Positions 23,701 to 31,685 of a stretch of 60,000 bases of DNA are shown here, in pieces. Source of the DNA: Antedon mediterranea. Its lineage: Eukaryota > Echinodermata > Crinoidea > Comatulida > Antedonidae. The stretch spans positions 34,359,648 to 34,419,647 of the forward strand of contig NC_092673.1 in assembly GCF_964355755.1 (NCBI RefSeq), in the 5' to 3' direction. The position numbers and the translations under genes were made by a program. Numbering within the stretch: position 1 is the stretch's first letter; the number at the start of each line of letters is the position of its first letter. The notes under the pieces were generated by a model. It saw only the letters and a list, made by a program, of their open reading frames with translations, ran no database searches and was not told the DNA's origin.

Positions 23701-25887
23701 TATAACACACCTACTTTTATTCAGTTTTGCCATTGTATTGAAATGCTAGGCCGGGAAGCTAGGCAATTAAAAAAGGCTGTGCTCCAATTTTAGATGCAGA
23801 GCAGAACAATTATAGGCGGCGCACACAACAAGTTGGTTTCTGAATTAAATTAATCAATCAAATGTATTTAATACAGTACGGTAATAAATGCACTATAAAC
23901 ATATACTATTTCTAGTTAATTAATGTAAATATTTGTCTACTTTATTAATATATTATTTAACTATTAATAATATTCTTTTTTGTTTATCAGAGGAGTCTGC
24001 AAATAGCTTTTTGAAATCAGTCGACAGTGCCAGTGTTTTTCACAACTGCAGTACCAGATTTGCAGATGGTTATCGATTTGGACTTGGTAAATATCTTTCT
24101 TTGAATAATCCATATGTCAACATATATAAGCTAATTGTTAAATTGAAATGGATTGATTGAAAGGGTAAAAGATTAAAGAAATTTGTCAAATTTCAAATAA
24201 ATTACCTACAATTTTTGTTGTAAATAGTACAATCTATTTGTTGCTTTCTCCTAAAGGCAGACGTAACTATCAGAGCAAAACATGTAGCGTACATTAATTC
24301 ATTACATAACTCAGGGGCATCACATAGTTAGTTAACATAGTTTATTTACTATAGCATTAATAATGTAAAAGTACTACATATATTTTAATGTATAGCTTAT
24401 CTTTACAAAATAACCCTCAGATAAATATTTCATGTTGATTATGCTGACCATTAAGATGACCCCAGATAAATCTTGAAATATCCCCACATAGGATGTAGTT
24501 TAAATTGACCCCAATAAATATCCCCCCACATAAAATGCAACTTTAGGTGACCCCAATCAAATAAGTCTCTACATTGAATGCTGTTTAAGATATGACCCCC
24601 AATAAGGCAGCACTAATGTAGAATACAGTTCAAAGTTCAACTACAAATTAATTATAAGTGATAATACAAATCTGTAAACATTAACTGCTGTCAGTGAGCG
24701 TGAACTACAATCTTAAATGCTGCCATACCTTATGCTTTCAAAGCAACCTTCTTCTATGCTGGTAAGTCCATAATTAAACTTTAAGAATCCTACATATAAT
24801 ATAATAATATGTGTGTGTGTTTCAACATGAATTTATAAAAGGCTACATTTACTATTGCGCAAATATACAGTAGTCCAACCTTTTCTTTTGGACACCGCTA
24901 TTCACAGGGTCATTATCCAGTGAAACGAACAAGGAGAAATATATGTTCAACACTATGACCAACCTCAATTGAGGGGCACCTCTATTCATGGACGCTTTAT
25001 TGGGCCCAAAGGGGTTCCCTATTGATAGGAGTTCTACTTTTGATGATCAGATACCTAATTGATATAATATTCACTTTAGTTACCTGTTAAATCCTTACAA
25101 TTACATAATATAATCCTTAATATTTGAAGCATCTATTAAATCAACCAATTCATTTGGGTTTTTATATACTTTTATATTGGTAGCATAGTGATCTATATAG
25201 ACAACAGAATAAACTACAAAAGTCATACAAATGTTGCACAAAACAGATCAAATTAACATGTTTAAATTTATAATATTATAATGATATTTTATTGGAAATA
25301 TAAAAATCGCAAAGAATATCAAATATAGCAGCCTGTGGCTGAATTACAAATTGTGTTTTTCTAAATGACATTGAAGTGAGTAATTAGGATTTATTGTTAA
25401 AAACAAAATGACAACTCAAATGCAATAAGAAATTGAAGAAAAAGAACAAAATTTAAATAAAAGTAATTAAATTCAAAGGCAACGAAACATACTGTAACAT
25501 GCTATTGCTGTGGCTCGATACAAAAATAGTCAAAATGTAAAAAACAGCTAAATTGTCAAGATTTTTTAATTACTATAAAGTACTGTGAGGTAAAGTGAAC
25601 AGAACAAATTTAAAAGAAAATTATTTTTTATTTAAAGTACAGTAGTTATATAACAGTTAAATTTTCATTTGACAGGCGCAGAGGTTGGCATCAGTACTAC
25701 TCGTATACATTCCCGCGGCCCTGTTGGCGTGGAAGGTCTTCTCACTGCTAAGTGGATTCTGCAAGGGTCGGGCGACTGCGTACAGCAATATGCCGAAGGA
25801 GGAACTAAACACTACGTCCACGAAAAACTGCCAATTATTGAGGACGCATCAAGTAGCGAGGAAGAAATAACATCAGAACAGTCATAG
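2694..25887 (+). CDS. ALDH18A1: Delta-1-pyrroline-5-carboxylate synthase (P5CS), 12 exons, 5'-partial
   Basis: Bifunctional enzyme: ATP-dependent glutamate 5-kinase followed by NADPH-dependent glutamyl-5-phosphate reductase. It makes P5C for proline and ornithine synthesis and is mitochondrial in animals. Joined exons: 2694-2782, 3457-3609, 3986-4201, 4453-4662, 5426-5525, 5615-5835, 6232-6369, 6819-7014, 11198-11319, 11675-11861, 23991-24086, 25676-25887. All junctions are GT-AG and reading phase is kept throughout, giving about 645 codons to the TAG stop. Compared with the ~795-residue human protein as I remember it, the first ~160 residues (targeting peptide and kinase N-terminus) lie outside the window. 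Visible landmarks: kinase motif GLGGMESK, nucleotide-binding segment [14 protein letters not shown], catalytic cysteine in YPAACN (codon 11230-11232), and HSEGICH. The C-terminus has an acidic/serine tail absent from the human protein. Identity is very secure from near-continuous similarity in every exon. Confidence 0.97.
2945..3183 (-). pseudogene. Inverted copy of P5CS exon 4 and its 3' intron, inside intron 1
   Basis: The reverse complement reads through the last 36 codons of exon 4 ([12 protein letters not shown]...TLTANQ) and its GT donor, then continues into sequence matching the start of intron 4 (TATGGAGAAGAAC; CCATAAAAAAT.AGATGCTCATGG; CACATAATATA). The exon part differs from the functional exon at only ~9 of 115 bases. 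The copy keeps an open frame and donor but points against the gene, so it cannot act as an exon of P5CS. Confidence 0.9.
3457..3609 (+). CDS. ALDH18A1: P5CS exon 2 (kinase domain)
   Basis: 51 codons, phase 0 at both ends, acceptor CCACAG, donor GTAAGC. Encodes the [17 protein letters not shown] segment of the glutamate-5-kinase fold. The 3' end (...DLHG) is the site where mammalian P5CS has an alternative two-residue (Val-Asn) insertion; here a second GT lies 6 nt downstream (see findings). Confidence 0.95.
3986..4201 (+). CDS. ALDH18A1: P5CS exon 3 (kinase domain, ATP-site region)
   Basis: 72 codons, phase 0. Encodes [16 protein letters not shown], the [12 protein letters not shown] strand and the [12 protein letters not shown] signature of glutamate 5-kinases. 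The acceptor is a tandem CAGCAG at 3980-3985, so an in-frame extra Gln codon is possible. Donor GTAAGT. Confidence 0.96.
4453..4662 (+). CDS. ALDH18A1: P5CS exon 4 (end of kinase, linker to reductase)
   Basis: 70 codons, phase 0. Encodes [19 protein letters not shown], then the [14 protein letters not shown] linker, ending TLTADQ before donor GTATTA. The last ~110 nt of the exon and ~130 nt of the following intron are present again in inverted orientation in intron 1 (2945-3183). Confidence 0.95.
4553..4790 (+). repeat. Functional partner of the exon-4 inverted duplication
   Basis: Right-hand arm of an inverted repeat whose left arm is 2945-3183. Arms are ~240 nt and enclose exons 2 and 3. 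It includes the exon 4 donor at 4663. A P5CS pre-mRNA could fold into a long hairpin here. Confidence 0.85.
4980..5045 (+). repeat. Dispersed repeat fragment (CTTTCCTCTGAA type)
   Basis: GGGAACACTTTCCTCTGAAAC resembles the reverse complement of 2890-2915 in intron 1. This may be a weak continuation of the exon-4 inverted duplication or an independent repeat. Confidence 0.35.
5426..5525 (+). CDS. ALDH18A1: P5CS exon 5 (start of reductase domain)
   Basis: 100 nt ending in phase 1. Encodes [20 protein letters not shown] followed by [10 protein letters not shown], the N-terminal helices of the glutamyl-phosphate-reductase (ALDH-like) domain. Acceptor CCCAG, donor GTACTA. The following intron is only 89 nt. 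Confidence 0.94.
5615..5835 (+). CDS. ALDH18A1: P5CS exon 6 (reductase domain)
   Basis: 221 nt, phase 1 to phase 0, preceded by a long T-rich tract and CAG. Encodes [23 protein letters not shown] and [20 protein letters not shown], the highly conserved cofactor-proximal segment of glutamyl-phosphate reductase. Confidence 0.96.
6060..6165 (+). repeat. Dispersed repeat of 'ctcttaatagaggtgtc' type
   Basis: Contains AAAGTGTCCTCTTAATAGAG, GGTGTCTCCTGAGTAGGG and AAAGAGGTTTTCTACTGTA. Related wording occurs at 3270-3345, 24890-25045 and 40757-40850. No coding potential; intron 6. Confidence 0.5.
6232..6369 (+). CDS. ALDH18A1: P5CS exon 7 (reductase, nucleotide-binding loop)
   Basis: 46 codons, phase 0. 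Encodes [20 protein letters not shown], the NADP-binding segment of the reductase domain. Acceptor TATCTAG; donor GTCAGT, a weaker donor than its neighbours. Confidence 0.95.
6625..6700 (+). repeat. Dispersed repeat B, end fragment
   Basis: GTGTACCGCAAGCTTTG and TTTCACCATGCAAACCTTC match the terminal part of the repeat at 2400-2530 (there inverted). Lies in intron 7. Confidence 0.6.
6715..6792 (+). mobile_element. LINE 3' tail remnant
   Basis: Hairpin-forming GAGGGTCCC...ACCACCCTC followed by GTTAAATATTGTTC and an (AAAT)n run. This is the usual shape of CR1/L2-like non-LTR retrotransposon 3' ends: stem-loop plus short terminal repeat. Confidence 0.5.
6819..7014 (+). CDS. ALDH18A1: P5CS exon 8 (reductase domain)
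   Basis: 196 nt, phase 0 to phase 1. Encodes [19 protein letters not shown] and [17 protein letters not shown], the conserved VPRG and HSEGICH motifs. Donor GTATGT. Followed by a 4.2-kb intron full of MITEs. Confidence 0.95.
7130..7272. mobile_element. MITE family M1, copy 1
   Basis: Palindromic nonautonomous element in intron 8. Ends CTTTCTACACTATCAAACT and AGTTTGATAGTGTAGACAG are inverted repeats; the interior has GATGTGCCCA and GACATCATCATG. Noncoding. Family compared in findings. Confidence 0.9.
7889..8113. mobile_element. MITE family M1, copy 2 (expanded)
   Basis: Same inverted ends as copy 1, but the interior is expanded to ~225 bp by repetition of 'ATGCCCAAATATGGTAGTGAT' type units (about four). 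It lies in intron 8, ~620 bp from copy 1. Confidence 0.9.
8895..9070 (+). repeat. Dispersed repeat B, plus-strand copy
   Basis: Matches the reverse complement of 2220-2400 at about 70-75%. It lies in intron 8 of P5CS, in the orientation opposite to the first copy. Confidence 0.65.
9969..10255 (+). repeat. ~96-bp tandem triplication
   Basis: Three consecutive copies starting at 9969, 10067 and 10162. Each contains the palindrome CAGTTATATAACTG, TTGTAAAATTAACATTAA, GGAAATGCTTT, a T-run and TTGATTTAGTC. Divergence is only a few percent outside the T-runs. Confidence 0.9.
10584..10716. mobile_element. MITE family M1, copy 3 (right end lost)
   Basis: Left end GTCTACACTATCAAACT and the interior are present. 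The right terminal repeat is replaced by a small hairpin AGGGAGTT/AACTCCCT at about 10685 followed by a repeated ATGACTACCATATT. Confidence 0.8.
11198..11319 (+). CDS. ALDH18A1: P5CS exon 9 (reductase catalytic cysteine)
   Basis: 122 nt, phase 1 to phase 0. Encodes [20 protein letters not shown]; the Cys at codon 11230-11232 aligns with the ALDH-superfamily nucleophile that forms the acyl-enzyme. Acceptor TTTGCAG, donor GTTTGT. Confidence 0.95.
11675..11861 (+). CDS. ALDH18A1: P5CS exon 10 (reductase domain)
   Basis: 187 nt, phase 0 to phase 1. Encodes [25 protein letters not shown] and [17 protein letters not shown]. Donor GTAAGT, followed by a 12.1-kb intron. An open frame continues past the donor, but that extension bears no family similarity. 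Confidence 0.95.
11865..12115 (+). repeat. Degenerate minisatellite (GGGTAGTTTTCC)
   Basis: Successive degenerate units of ~25-35 bp built on 'AAGTGGGTAGTTTTCCCT' immediately after the exon 10 donor. The open frame running past exon 10 crosses this repeat and is not coding. Confidence 0.65.
13767..15374. mobile_element. DNA transposon (nonautonomous), GGGGCGGATCCAG ends, 5-bp TSD
   Basis: Ends are inverted: CTGGGGCGGATCCAGA at the left and TCTGGATCCGCCCCAG at the right, each followed inward by a run of G or C. The flanks carry ATAGG on both sides, an apparent 5-bp target duplication. No transposase ORF. The minus-strand ORF over the right end ([14 protein letters not shown]...) is only read-through of the end. 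Superfamily not assigned. Confidence 0.8.
14368..14627. repeat. Nested palindromic element inside the 13.8-kb transposon
   Basis: TTTTTGTAGTTGAGCCTC at the left and GAGTCTCAACTACAAAA at the right are inverted. About 250 bp and noncoding, so possibly a MITE inserted into the larger element. Confidence 0.6.
15880..16015 (+). mobile_element. LINE 3' tail remnant
   Basis: TGCACAACACTGTCTGCCGT...CTCACAATTGAGGATAAATA followed by (AAAT)n. The form is that of a non-LTR retrotransposon 3' end; no coding remnant seen. Confidence 0.4.
16795..17010 (+). repeat. 18-bp minisatellite
   Basis: About 11 copies of GTGCTGTTAAATCCCAGG, with GTGCTGGTAAATCCCAGG as a variant. Because 18 is divisible by 3, one frame stays open (repeated VLLNPR), but there is no codon-level evidence of selection and it lies in an intron. 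Confidence 0.93.
17471..18700 (+). repeat. 50-bp satellite with 350-bp higher-order repeat
   Basis: About 24 monomers beginning GTAGTGGAAAACCACCCTTA. Monomer variants can be named by diagnostic bases. The order C-A-B-D-B-E-B occupies 17621-17970 and again, base for base, 17971-18320. The distal part (18321-18695) has another pattern (F-G-E-B') repeated with a 3-bp insertion near 18540. Confidence 0.97.
20324..20372 (+). repeat. 11-bp tandem repeat
   Basis: Four copies of GTTTGTTAGGT in intron 10. Confidence 0.9.
20451..20599. mobile_element. MITE family M1, copy 4
   Basis: Starts TAAAGCTCTGTCTACACGAT and ends TAGTGTAGACATGGCTTTA. The outer TA on each side is compatible with a TA target duplication. 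Intron 10. Confidence 0.9.
21171..21200 (+). other. G-rich tract, possible G-quadruplex
   Basis: Runs of 4, 5, 3 and 6 G separated by C, A and TT within 30 bases on the sense strand of intron 10. Formation in RNA or DNA is inferred only from the run pattern. Confidence 0.5.
21484..21637. mobile_element. MITE family M1, copy 5
   Basis: Left end decayed (CGCTCTGTTTATAATATCAA); right end intact, GATAGTGTAGACAGAGCTTT. Intron 10. Confidence 0.88.
22168..22322. mobile_element. MITE with 39-bp perfect terminal inverted repeats
   Basis: 22168-22206 and 22284-22322 are exact reverse complements over 39 bases (outer CCGATTTTCCACTAGGCGAA). The similarity continues imperfectly inward (CAGCT, GCATG.GTA), so nearly the whole 155-bp element folds. 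GC-rich CGCGCG in each arm. Intron 10. Confidence 0.92.
23991..24086 (+). CDS. ALDH18A1: P5CS exon 11 (reductase domain)
   Basis: 96 nt, phase 1 to phase 1. Encodes [20 protein letters not shown] then [12 protein letters not shown], matching the family's [19 protein letters not shown] segment. Acceptor TTATCAG, donor GTAAAT. Confidence 0.95.
24390..24620 (+). repeat. Degenerate 'gaccccaataaatatcccc' repeat
   Basis: Loose tandem units containing GACCCC, AATAAATATCCCC and CACATA..ATG, ~50-60 bp apart, in intron 11. Old minisatellite. Confidence 0.45.
24880..25045 (+). repeat. Dispersed repeat of 'ctctatt..ggg' type
   Basis: GGACACCGCTATTCACAGGG, CCTCAATTGAGGGGCACCTC and AAAGGGGTTCCCTATT. Same style as the repeats at 6060 and 40757. 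Intron 11. Confidence 0.45.
25676..25887 (+). CDS. ALDH18A1: P5CS terminal coding exon with stop
   Basis: 212 nt including TAG. Encodes [20 protein letters not shown] then [13 protein letters not shown], ending HYVHEKLPI plus an extra tail [15 protein letters not shown]. The tail is Ser/Glu-rich and has no counterpart in the human C-terminus as I recall it. Acceptor TTTGACAG. Confidence 0.95.
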
Positions 25888-27000
25888 TGAATAGAAACCA
25901 GAGTACCAGTAGATCCCACCCAGTAGAGTACTACCAAGTTGCCAATAACAGAGTGCTTTATAGATATTTTTGTCAATTTTATGTTTTGTTGTAACAATCT
26001 TATGATATTAACAGGGTAATGTTTTTAAGTCATTTTTGTTGTTATATTCTATTTGTAAAAAGGGAGCAACACTTTTGCATTTGTATGAGTCAAAAATCAG
26101 AAACAATTTGGTTTTTGCACTATTCTTAAAGTCTATGTTTCCTAATACTGTATTTAAACATGTACGTACTACGTTCCTGTGTTTATTCGTTTTATTTTAG
26201 AAATATATTATTTTGTACACAGAAACTAATTTTTGTTCAAAGTAAGTAACTATTATGTGATATTAAAAATGGCTTATTCAACAACAAACATTTTACAAAT
26301 TATGTTTTGAGGGGACAATATTATATCTCTACATAAAAACTATAAAAAGAACTGTGTCAGGGAATGAAATGAGTTATTCTTACGATTATTGTTATGAAAA
26401 AAAAATCATACATTTTGCACTTTTTTTATATATATTTGAACATTGCCATGCAGTATAATACAATTAACCAAAGTGTTATGATTGAAGCCAACTGAGTTTT
26501 CTTATTAAGACATTTCATTTTGGTCATTTTCAATTTGGATGAGGGGTGAGATTATGAAAAGAAAGTAAAAAAATGTCAACTCTTAATAATAACTGGCTGT
26601 TAGCCAGCGACTCAGATGATCAGACAAGGATAATCAAACTTCTATTATTTATAAAAAACTGTCATTTATATAAAACAGATGAAATTTAAGATACAGAATC
26701 TCTATTTTGTTTACTTTAAAAAATGGACTATTATCAAGAAATGTTACCGATGTTTATTTGTAAAGACTAGTCTAGTGAACTTCACCAAACTCTGTTTGGA
26801 AACTCTTAATTTGCCTTTTTTTTTTAGAAGTTCATAAAAAAGTACAGTGTCTGGTTACAGTAGGCTGTCCTGCAGAATCACATGACTACAATCCCTGTTA
26901 TTTGATTCACTGAGTAAAATCTCAGTAAACTAGTTTGACAAGAAGGTAAATAGCCTAACTTCTGCACTACAGTTTGCCAACTGGGCTAAACTAACAAACA
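25888..27000 (+). other. P5CS 3' UTR and downstream sequence
   Basis: AT-rich noncoding sequence after the stop. No AATAAA was found in the first kilobase; an ATTAAA lies at about 26262. That ATTAAA sits within a short dispersed repeat (about 26246-26320) that resembles intron-10 sequence at about 22738-22810, so it may not be the real cleavage signal. The 3' end cannot be fixed from sequence alone. Confidence 0.4.
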
Positions 27001-27004
27001 TTTC

Positions 27005-27195
27005 TTTTTCTCAAGTTTGCAAACTCAGTTTGCTCAAATTTGGTAACTCAGAGTTTGCTCATATTTGGTAACTCAGAGTTTGCTCAAATTTGCAAATTCA
27101 AGAGTTTCCTCAAATTTGCTAACTCAGAGTTTGCTTACGTTTGCCAACTCAGAGTTTGCTCAAATTTGCCAACTCAGAGGTTTCTCAAATTTTCT
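27005..27195 (+). repeat. ~25-bp minisatellite
   Basis: About seven units of AGTTTGCTCAAATTTGCTAA plus CTCAG, imperfect. The ORF reading through it (27040-27246) is a by-product. Confidence 0.85.
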
Positions 27196-28080
27196 AATGT
27201 AGACTTATATCCTCATCAGAACTTTACTGTTTGTTGCCCTCTGTAGATATAGTAACGTTTTCTTTGTAGTTAAACCAATGTTGATAGATCGATTTGATTG
27301 GTTGAAAAACAGAGAAAAAAAAGAGAATTTGTCTTTATAAACTTTTTAAACCATGTAGCCGTCTCCATTTCAAGTTTATTTCTAACATTCGCAATCAAAT
27401 ACGAACTAATTTATATTTTATTTCTTTATTATAGTTATATTGTTCCAAGCTGTTATATTTTTATTACTTCATCTCAAAGCTGTTAACCTTTCCTTTCAAA
27501 ACAACTTATTATTTAAAGAAAATGGAAAGAATGTTAGAAAGCCGATTAGAAAACAGACCTAAGCTTTTTGTCGCTACCTTTGTTATATTTTTTATTTTTC
27601 TTTGGAGTCTTTATGTCTGAGCTGTATTCTTGTTATTGGTCACTATGTTTTTAATGGCCGCATACATCTTGCTCTGTTCTCCTAACATACGTATAACATT
27701 TTCCATAAATTAATAATTGGCCACATGTTTTTCTATTAATTTATCATCAAGATTGTAACCTTATTGAATAACAATGAATTTATGTTCTGCGGGGAGGTAA
27801 TTTACTGTTAAAGAACTTCAGATATAAGTAAGTACTATTCATCTTACATTCGTTAATGTGACTGATTGATTAAACGCAAGTTTATTCAAGATGCGTTATG
27901 GTCAAGGGTTATTAACATACCGACATTTTTTATTGTAAATGTTAGCATGTTAAGGTACTTATGATTAAATTAGATATAGTTCAAAAGCAAGATGTACTGT
28001 ACAGTACTTTAATATATTTTATATAATTATATATATAATATAATAATTTTTATTAGGCACAATCATTTTTATCTTCCTTT
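27196..28080. other. Intergenic, nothing recognised
   Basis: AT-rich sequence without recognisable genes, repeats or RNA motifs. Confidence 0.5.
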
Positions 28081-28200
28081 TACATTCTAACCCTGTTAGT
28101 GTCTATATCATATCGTATTATTTATTCTACTCAGGTACAAAACATATCTCGAAATTGTTAACAATTTTGACAATAAAGTTATCTTGTATCTTGTATCTTG
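28080..28200 (+). mobile_element. LINE 3' end with TTGTATC tail
   Basis: GACAATAAAGTTATC followed by three TTGTATC copies. An AATAAA-type signal plus short terminal repeats is characteristic of CR1/L2-type non-LTR retrotransposon ends. It runs directly into the minisatellite. Confidence 0.6.
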
Positions 28201-28555
28201 TATCTTGTACACTTGTACACTTGTTGTACGCTTGTACACTAGCACACTTGTTGTACGCTTGTACACTTGTACACTTGTTGTACGCTTGTACACTAGCACA
28301 CTTGTTGTACGCTTGTACACTAGCACACTTGTTGTACGCTTGTACACTAGCACACTTGTTGTACGCTTGTACGCTTGTACACTTGTTGTACGCTTGTACG
28401 CTTGTACACTTGTTGTACGCTTGTACACTTGTACACTTGTTGTACGCTTGTACGCTTGTACACTTGTACACTTGTTGTACGCTTGTACACTTGTTGTACG
28501 CTTGTACACTTGTACACTTGTTGTACGCTTGTACGCTTGTACACTTGTACATTTC
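28195..28555 (+). repeat. TTGTACRC composite minisatellite
   Basis: Built from CTTGTACACTTG, TTGTACGCTTGTACAC and TAGCACAC modules. It gives long open frames on both strands (LYACTLVHL and similar) that are artefacts of repetition. Confidence 0.93.
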
Positions 28556-29806
28556 TATAATTATGTACTCATGTATAAATTATACTAAATATTTGTACTA
28601 CATTTGCATACTTAATAATAATAAGTTATTCTAAATATATAATTGCATATATTTGTATGTACTTAAATGCACTTGTACTTGTTTCATGGAGAAATTAAAC
28701 TATATATTCATCATTTGTTACATTTATTATTTACTTTAGCATTATGTTTATCTTAATGTTTTTAGTTAGAAGTGTATACAATTCTTTTATGGACTATGTT
28801 ACATAATCGATGGCATAAAGTTTGTGTGCTTATAAATAATTTAATTAATTTAAATTGTATTACAAAAGTAAATAATTGAATAATATATGTATCTATTGTT
28901 TGTTTTACACATGTTGGTATTATTTATTATTTATAAACTAGTTATGTAGGCCTAGTGCAAACTCCTGTGTTAACCAGCCTTACGCTTGTTTGTTGATGCA
29001 AAGCGGTTACACAAGCCAATTCGCTTTCCTATGTAGTTTTGTTGTTTACCAACAGAACTGTGTTTGGTGTTATTTACCAGTGTTGTAGGGGGCATTGTGG
29101 AATGGCATGTTTTTTAAAGGTTACTGTTTATGCCTTTTTACCGATAAAATAAATAATTATTGGTAACTAATGAGGCCCATTATGATCACAATTTGATTAT
29201 GTTTTGTTTATGTATGTGAACACAATTGGGTATTATTTATAAACTGTATTTTAAATTACTAAATCTAAATTTTCTAGCAAAAACCTACTATGAAAAGAAT
29301 TTTTATATTTATGAACTATAACCAGTGGCTGGTTACTGGTTTTACTGGTAACATACTTTTGTAGGCCTGTTATGGAACTCCACGATATTGAAAATTCCAC
29401 CATTTATAGTGCCTGTGTGTAGCTATGAAGCGTGTCATACTTACATTAGTCACACCTGAGACTATTTGGATTGTTGTCTCAGGACACACGTCACTATATT
29501 ATTTATCTATATTATTTATGTAAAACTTTAATGCAAACTGCTTTTATTTAGAAATCATATAAATATGCTGGTTGAGATCTGGTTTAGTGCCCGATCAGCA
29601 CATTTACGGTGTAAAGTTCGAATCTAATCTAAGTATATGTTTGTGGATGTCTTACCTGATGGATATTGTTACAATCTTGGCTTTAATATAGTTAACATGA
29701 TACTTGATTAACATGAAAAATAATACCAAAAGGATGATTTAAAAAAAATGTAATAACAATTCTGTACATAAAATGCATTATTGATAAGAGAATGAAGATA
29801 ATAATG

Positions 29807-30072
29807 TAAACGTCGACTGCATTTATTTTATTTTATTTATTTTAAGTTACGGGAAGGTATTAAACGTCGACTGCATTTATTTTATTTATTTTAAGTTACG
29901 GGAAGGTATTAAACGTCGACTGCATTTATTTTATTTATTTTAAGTTACGGGAAGGTATTAAACGTCGACTGCATTTATTTTATTTATTTTAAGTTACGGG
30001 AAGGTATTAAACGTCGACTGCATTTATTTTATTTATTTTAAGTTACGGGAAGGTATTAAACGTCGACTGCCA
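29807..30072 (+). repeat. 49-bp tandem repeat
   Basis: Five copies plus a partial of a unit with AAACGTCGACTGCATTTATT and TTAAGTTACGGGAAGGTATT. The first copy has 5 extra bases. Copies are otherwise almost identical. Confidence 0.95.
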
Positions 30073-30079
30073 TTATTTT

Positions 30080-31350
30080 TGTTTGCATATAATGTTTTTT
30101 TAAACGGATGTCGAAAGATTATATAATTTGAATAATGTTTAAACGTCCGTGTCAGAAGACCTAACTGAACAAATTATAAGAAAATTCATTCGTGTTTAAA
30201 TCGTATTAAGGGTAATGAAAGAAATAAATGAAAGTTATTATTAAAGGAGGTGATCGGAAAGACGTCGTTCATTCAACTTTAAGCGCAGGCTCTAAGGGTG
30301 GAATGGTTTGTTAAACTTTTTTAAAACTTTGTTTTATATAATATTATAGGCCTAATCCTTTCAAATTAAGTTCTCTGAAAACTGTTAACTAAATAAATAA
30401 GGTCGCCATCGTCACACGCCGCAATAAAACACTATTGATTAAGCGCCGCACGGTGCTTATTTTGATCACAAAGTCCGGTACACTCATATTTACACACAAA
30501 GCGACACACGTCAAGTGTCAAATCCAATCAATTTAAATTAATAAATGCAACCGAGGCGAATTCACACACGCACGTGGAACCTTCGCGAGTTCCGAATTCG
30601 CCGCAATGAAATTGTAAATTGACTGCATTCGATTTGATGTTCACACTGAGATCATACGTCACGTATAAATTACGTGTCACTTCGCGTGTATAAGTTGTTC
30701 AGTATGCTCCGGCAGCCTTTAGAAAGAAGGTACGTGTTATTGTGCCTCTTGTATATCAAATAAAATATTTGTATATAACCTAGGCTACATTTATAATAGA
30801 TAAGCTTGTCTTTGCCTAACTATGTGGAATAAATACTATTGTCACTTTTGAAAAGTAGTAGTTCTTTCCGTCGATATATACTTTTATTTCATGAAGACGC
30901 CGTATTATTAATTTGTCCTAAGCACATCCTTAACAGCGTACTTGGTTATTGTTAAACAGGTGATAAATTTGCTCCCTTTAAAGTAATTGATGCTCATCGT
31001 TTGATAATCAGTGTCTTTATTGAGAATAATCAGCTATGGGTCATAATTGCTGCTATGATAAGACACGCAACATTTAAAATAATTGTTTTCCGGTTCACAT
31101 TGCAAGGAGCATTTATATTTATCATTACATTCGCGGCGTGAAACGTGTACCGCCCGGTTATCGATACTTGCGCGCGCGCGTGTCAATGTTCTGTTTATGG
31201 TATTCACCTTTTTATTCATTCCTGGTGTATTAGGCCTAAATGTGGGTTACGATCGGTACCAGGCCCTAAATTTGCGAATGGATATTGTTAATACTGGTAG
31301 CCAACATGGCACATGATACGTGAAATTCATTCAATTTCCTACAATCAAAT
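30080..31350. other. Intergenic, GC-richer islands
   Basis: Around 30560-30720 a cluster of CACACACGCACGTG, CGAATTCGCC and CATACGTCACG occurs; near 31168 a (GC)n run is followed by TGTCAATG. No gene recognised; the opposed ORFs near 31.1 kb lack similarity. Confidence 0.4.
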
Positions 31351-31353
31351 AAG

Positions 31354-31493
31354 TAAAGCCTTGTCTACACTATCAAACTTTATGTGACAAAAAAATGAAT
31401 GTGTGGTATATATGGACATGATGATGTCACATCACCATACCATATTTACACTTTTTTTGTCAAACTAGTTTTGATAGTGTAGACAGAGCTTTA
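31354..31493. mobile_element. MITE family M1, copy 6
   Basis: TAAAGCCTTGTCTACACTAT at the left and GTGTAGACAGAGCTTTA at the right. 15 bp from another MITE (31509-31685). Confidence 0.9.
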
Positions 31494-31508
31494 GACTACA
31501 TGGTCACA

Positions 31509-31685
31509 TTAAAGCCGCAGTCGAATACTGTACATTAAAATGTGGTTCCCCACTTGGACGAAACGCAGCGACATAGGCACAACGCAAGTTACCAATCACA
31601 AGCGACATTTCGATGATTCATCGCGTCGTGATTGTTCATGAGTTCCGGTGGGCTTGAGTTGGGTCCTAGTGGGAACCAAGCTTTA
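31509..31685. mobile_element. MITE with TTAAAGC / TGGTTCCCACTTGGA ends
   Basis: Right end TCCTAGTGGGAACCAAGCTT pairs with left TTAAAGC plus TGGTTCCCCACTTGGA. The left arm is split by ~28 bp. Noncoding. Confidence 0.7.

Larger units (their letters stand above)
11862..23990 (+). other. P5CS intron 10 (12.1 kb)
   Basis: By far the longest intron here. Contents in order: degenerate minisatellite, AT-rich sequence with T-runs (12.5-13.4 kb), the 13.77-15.37 kb transposon, a LINE tail near 16.0 kb, an 18-bp minisatellite, a 50-bp satellite, two M1 MITEs, a G-rich tract and a 39-bp-TIR MITE. No exon or second gene seen. Confidence 0.75.

Noticed and set aside
28108-28634. Several overlapping ORFs of 130-160 codons on both strands
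   Set aside because: All arise from the TTGTACRC minisatellite; repeated peptides in every frame and no start context or similarity.
31034-31316. Opposed ORFs of 61 and 77 codons near a (GC)n run
   Set aside because: No recognisable domain, no splice or promoter support, and frames overlap antisense to each other.
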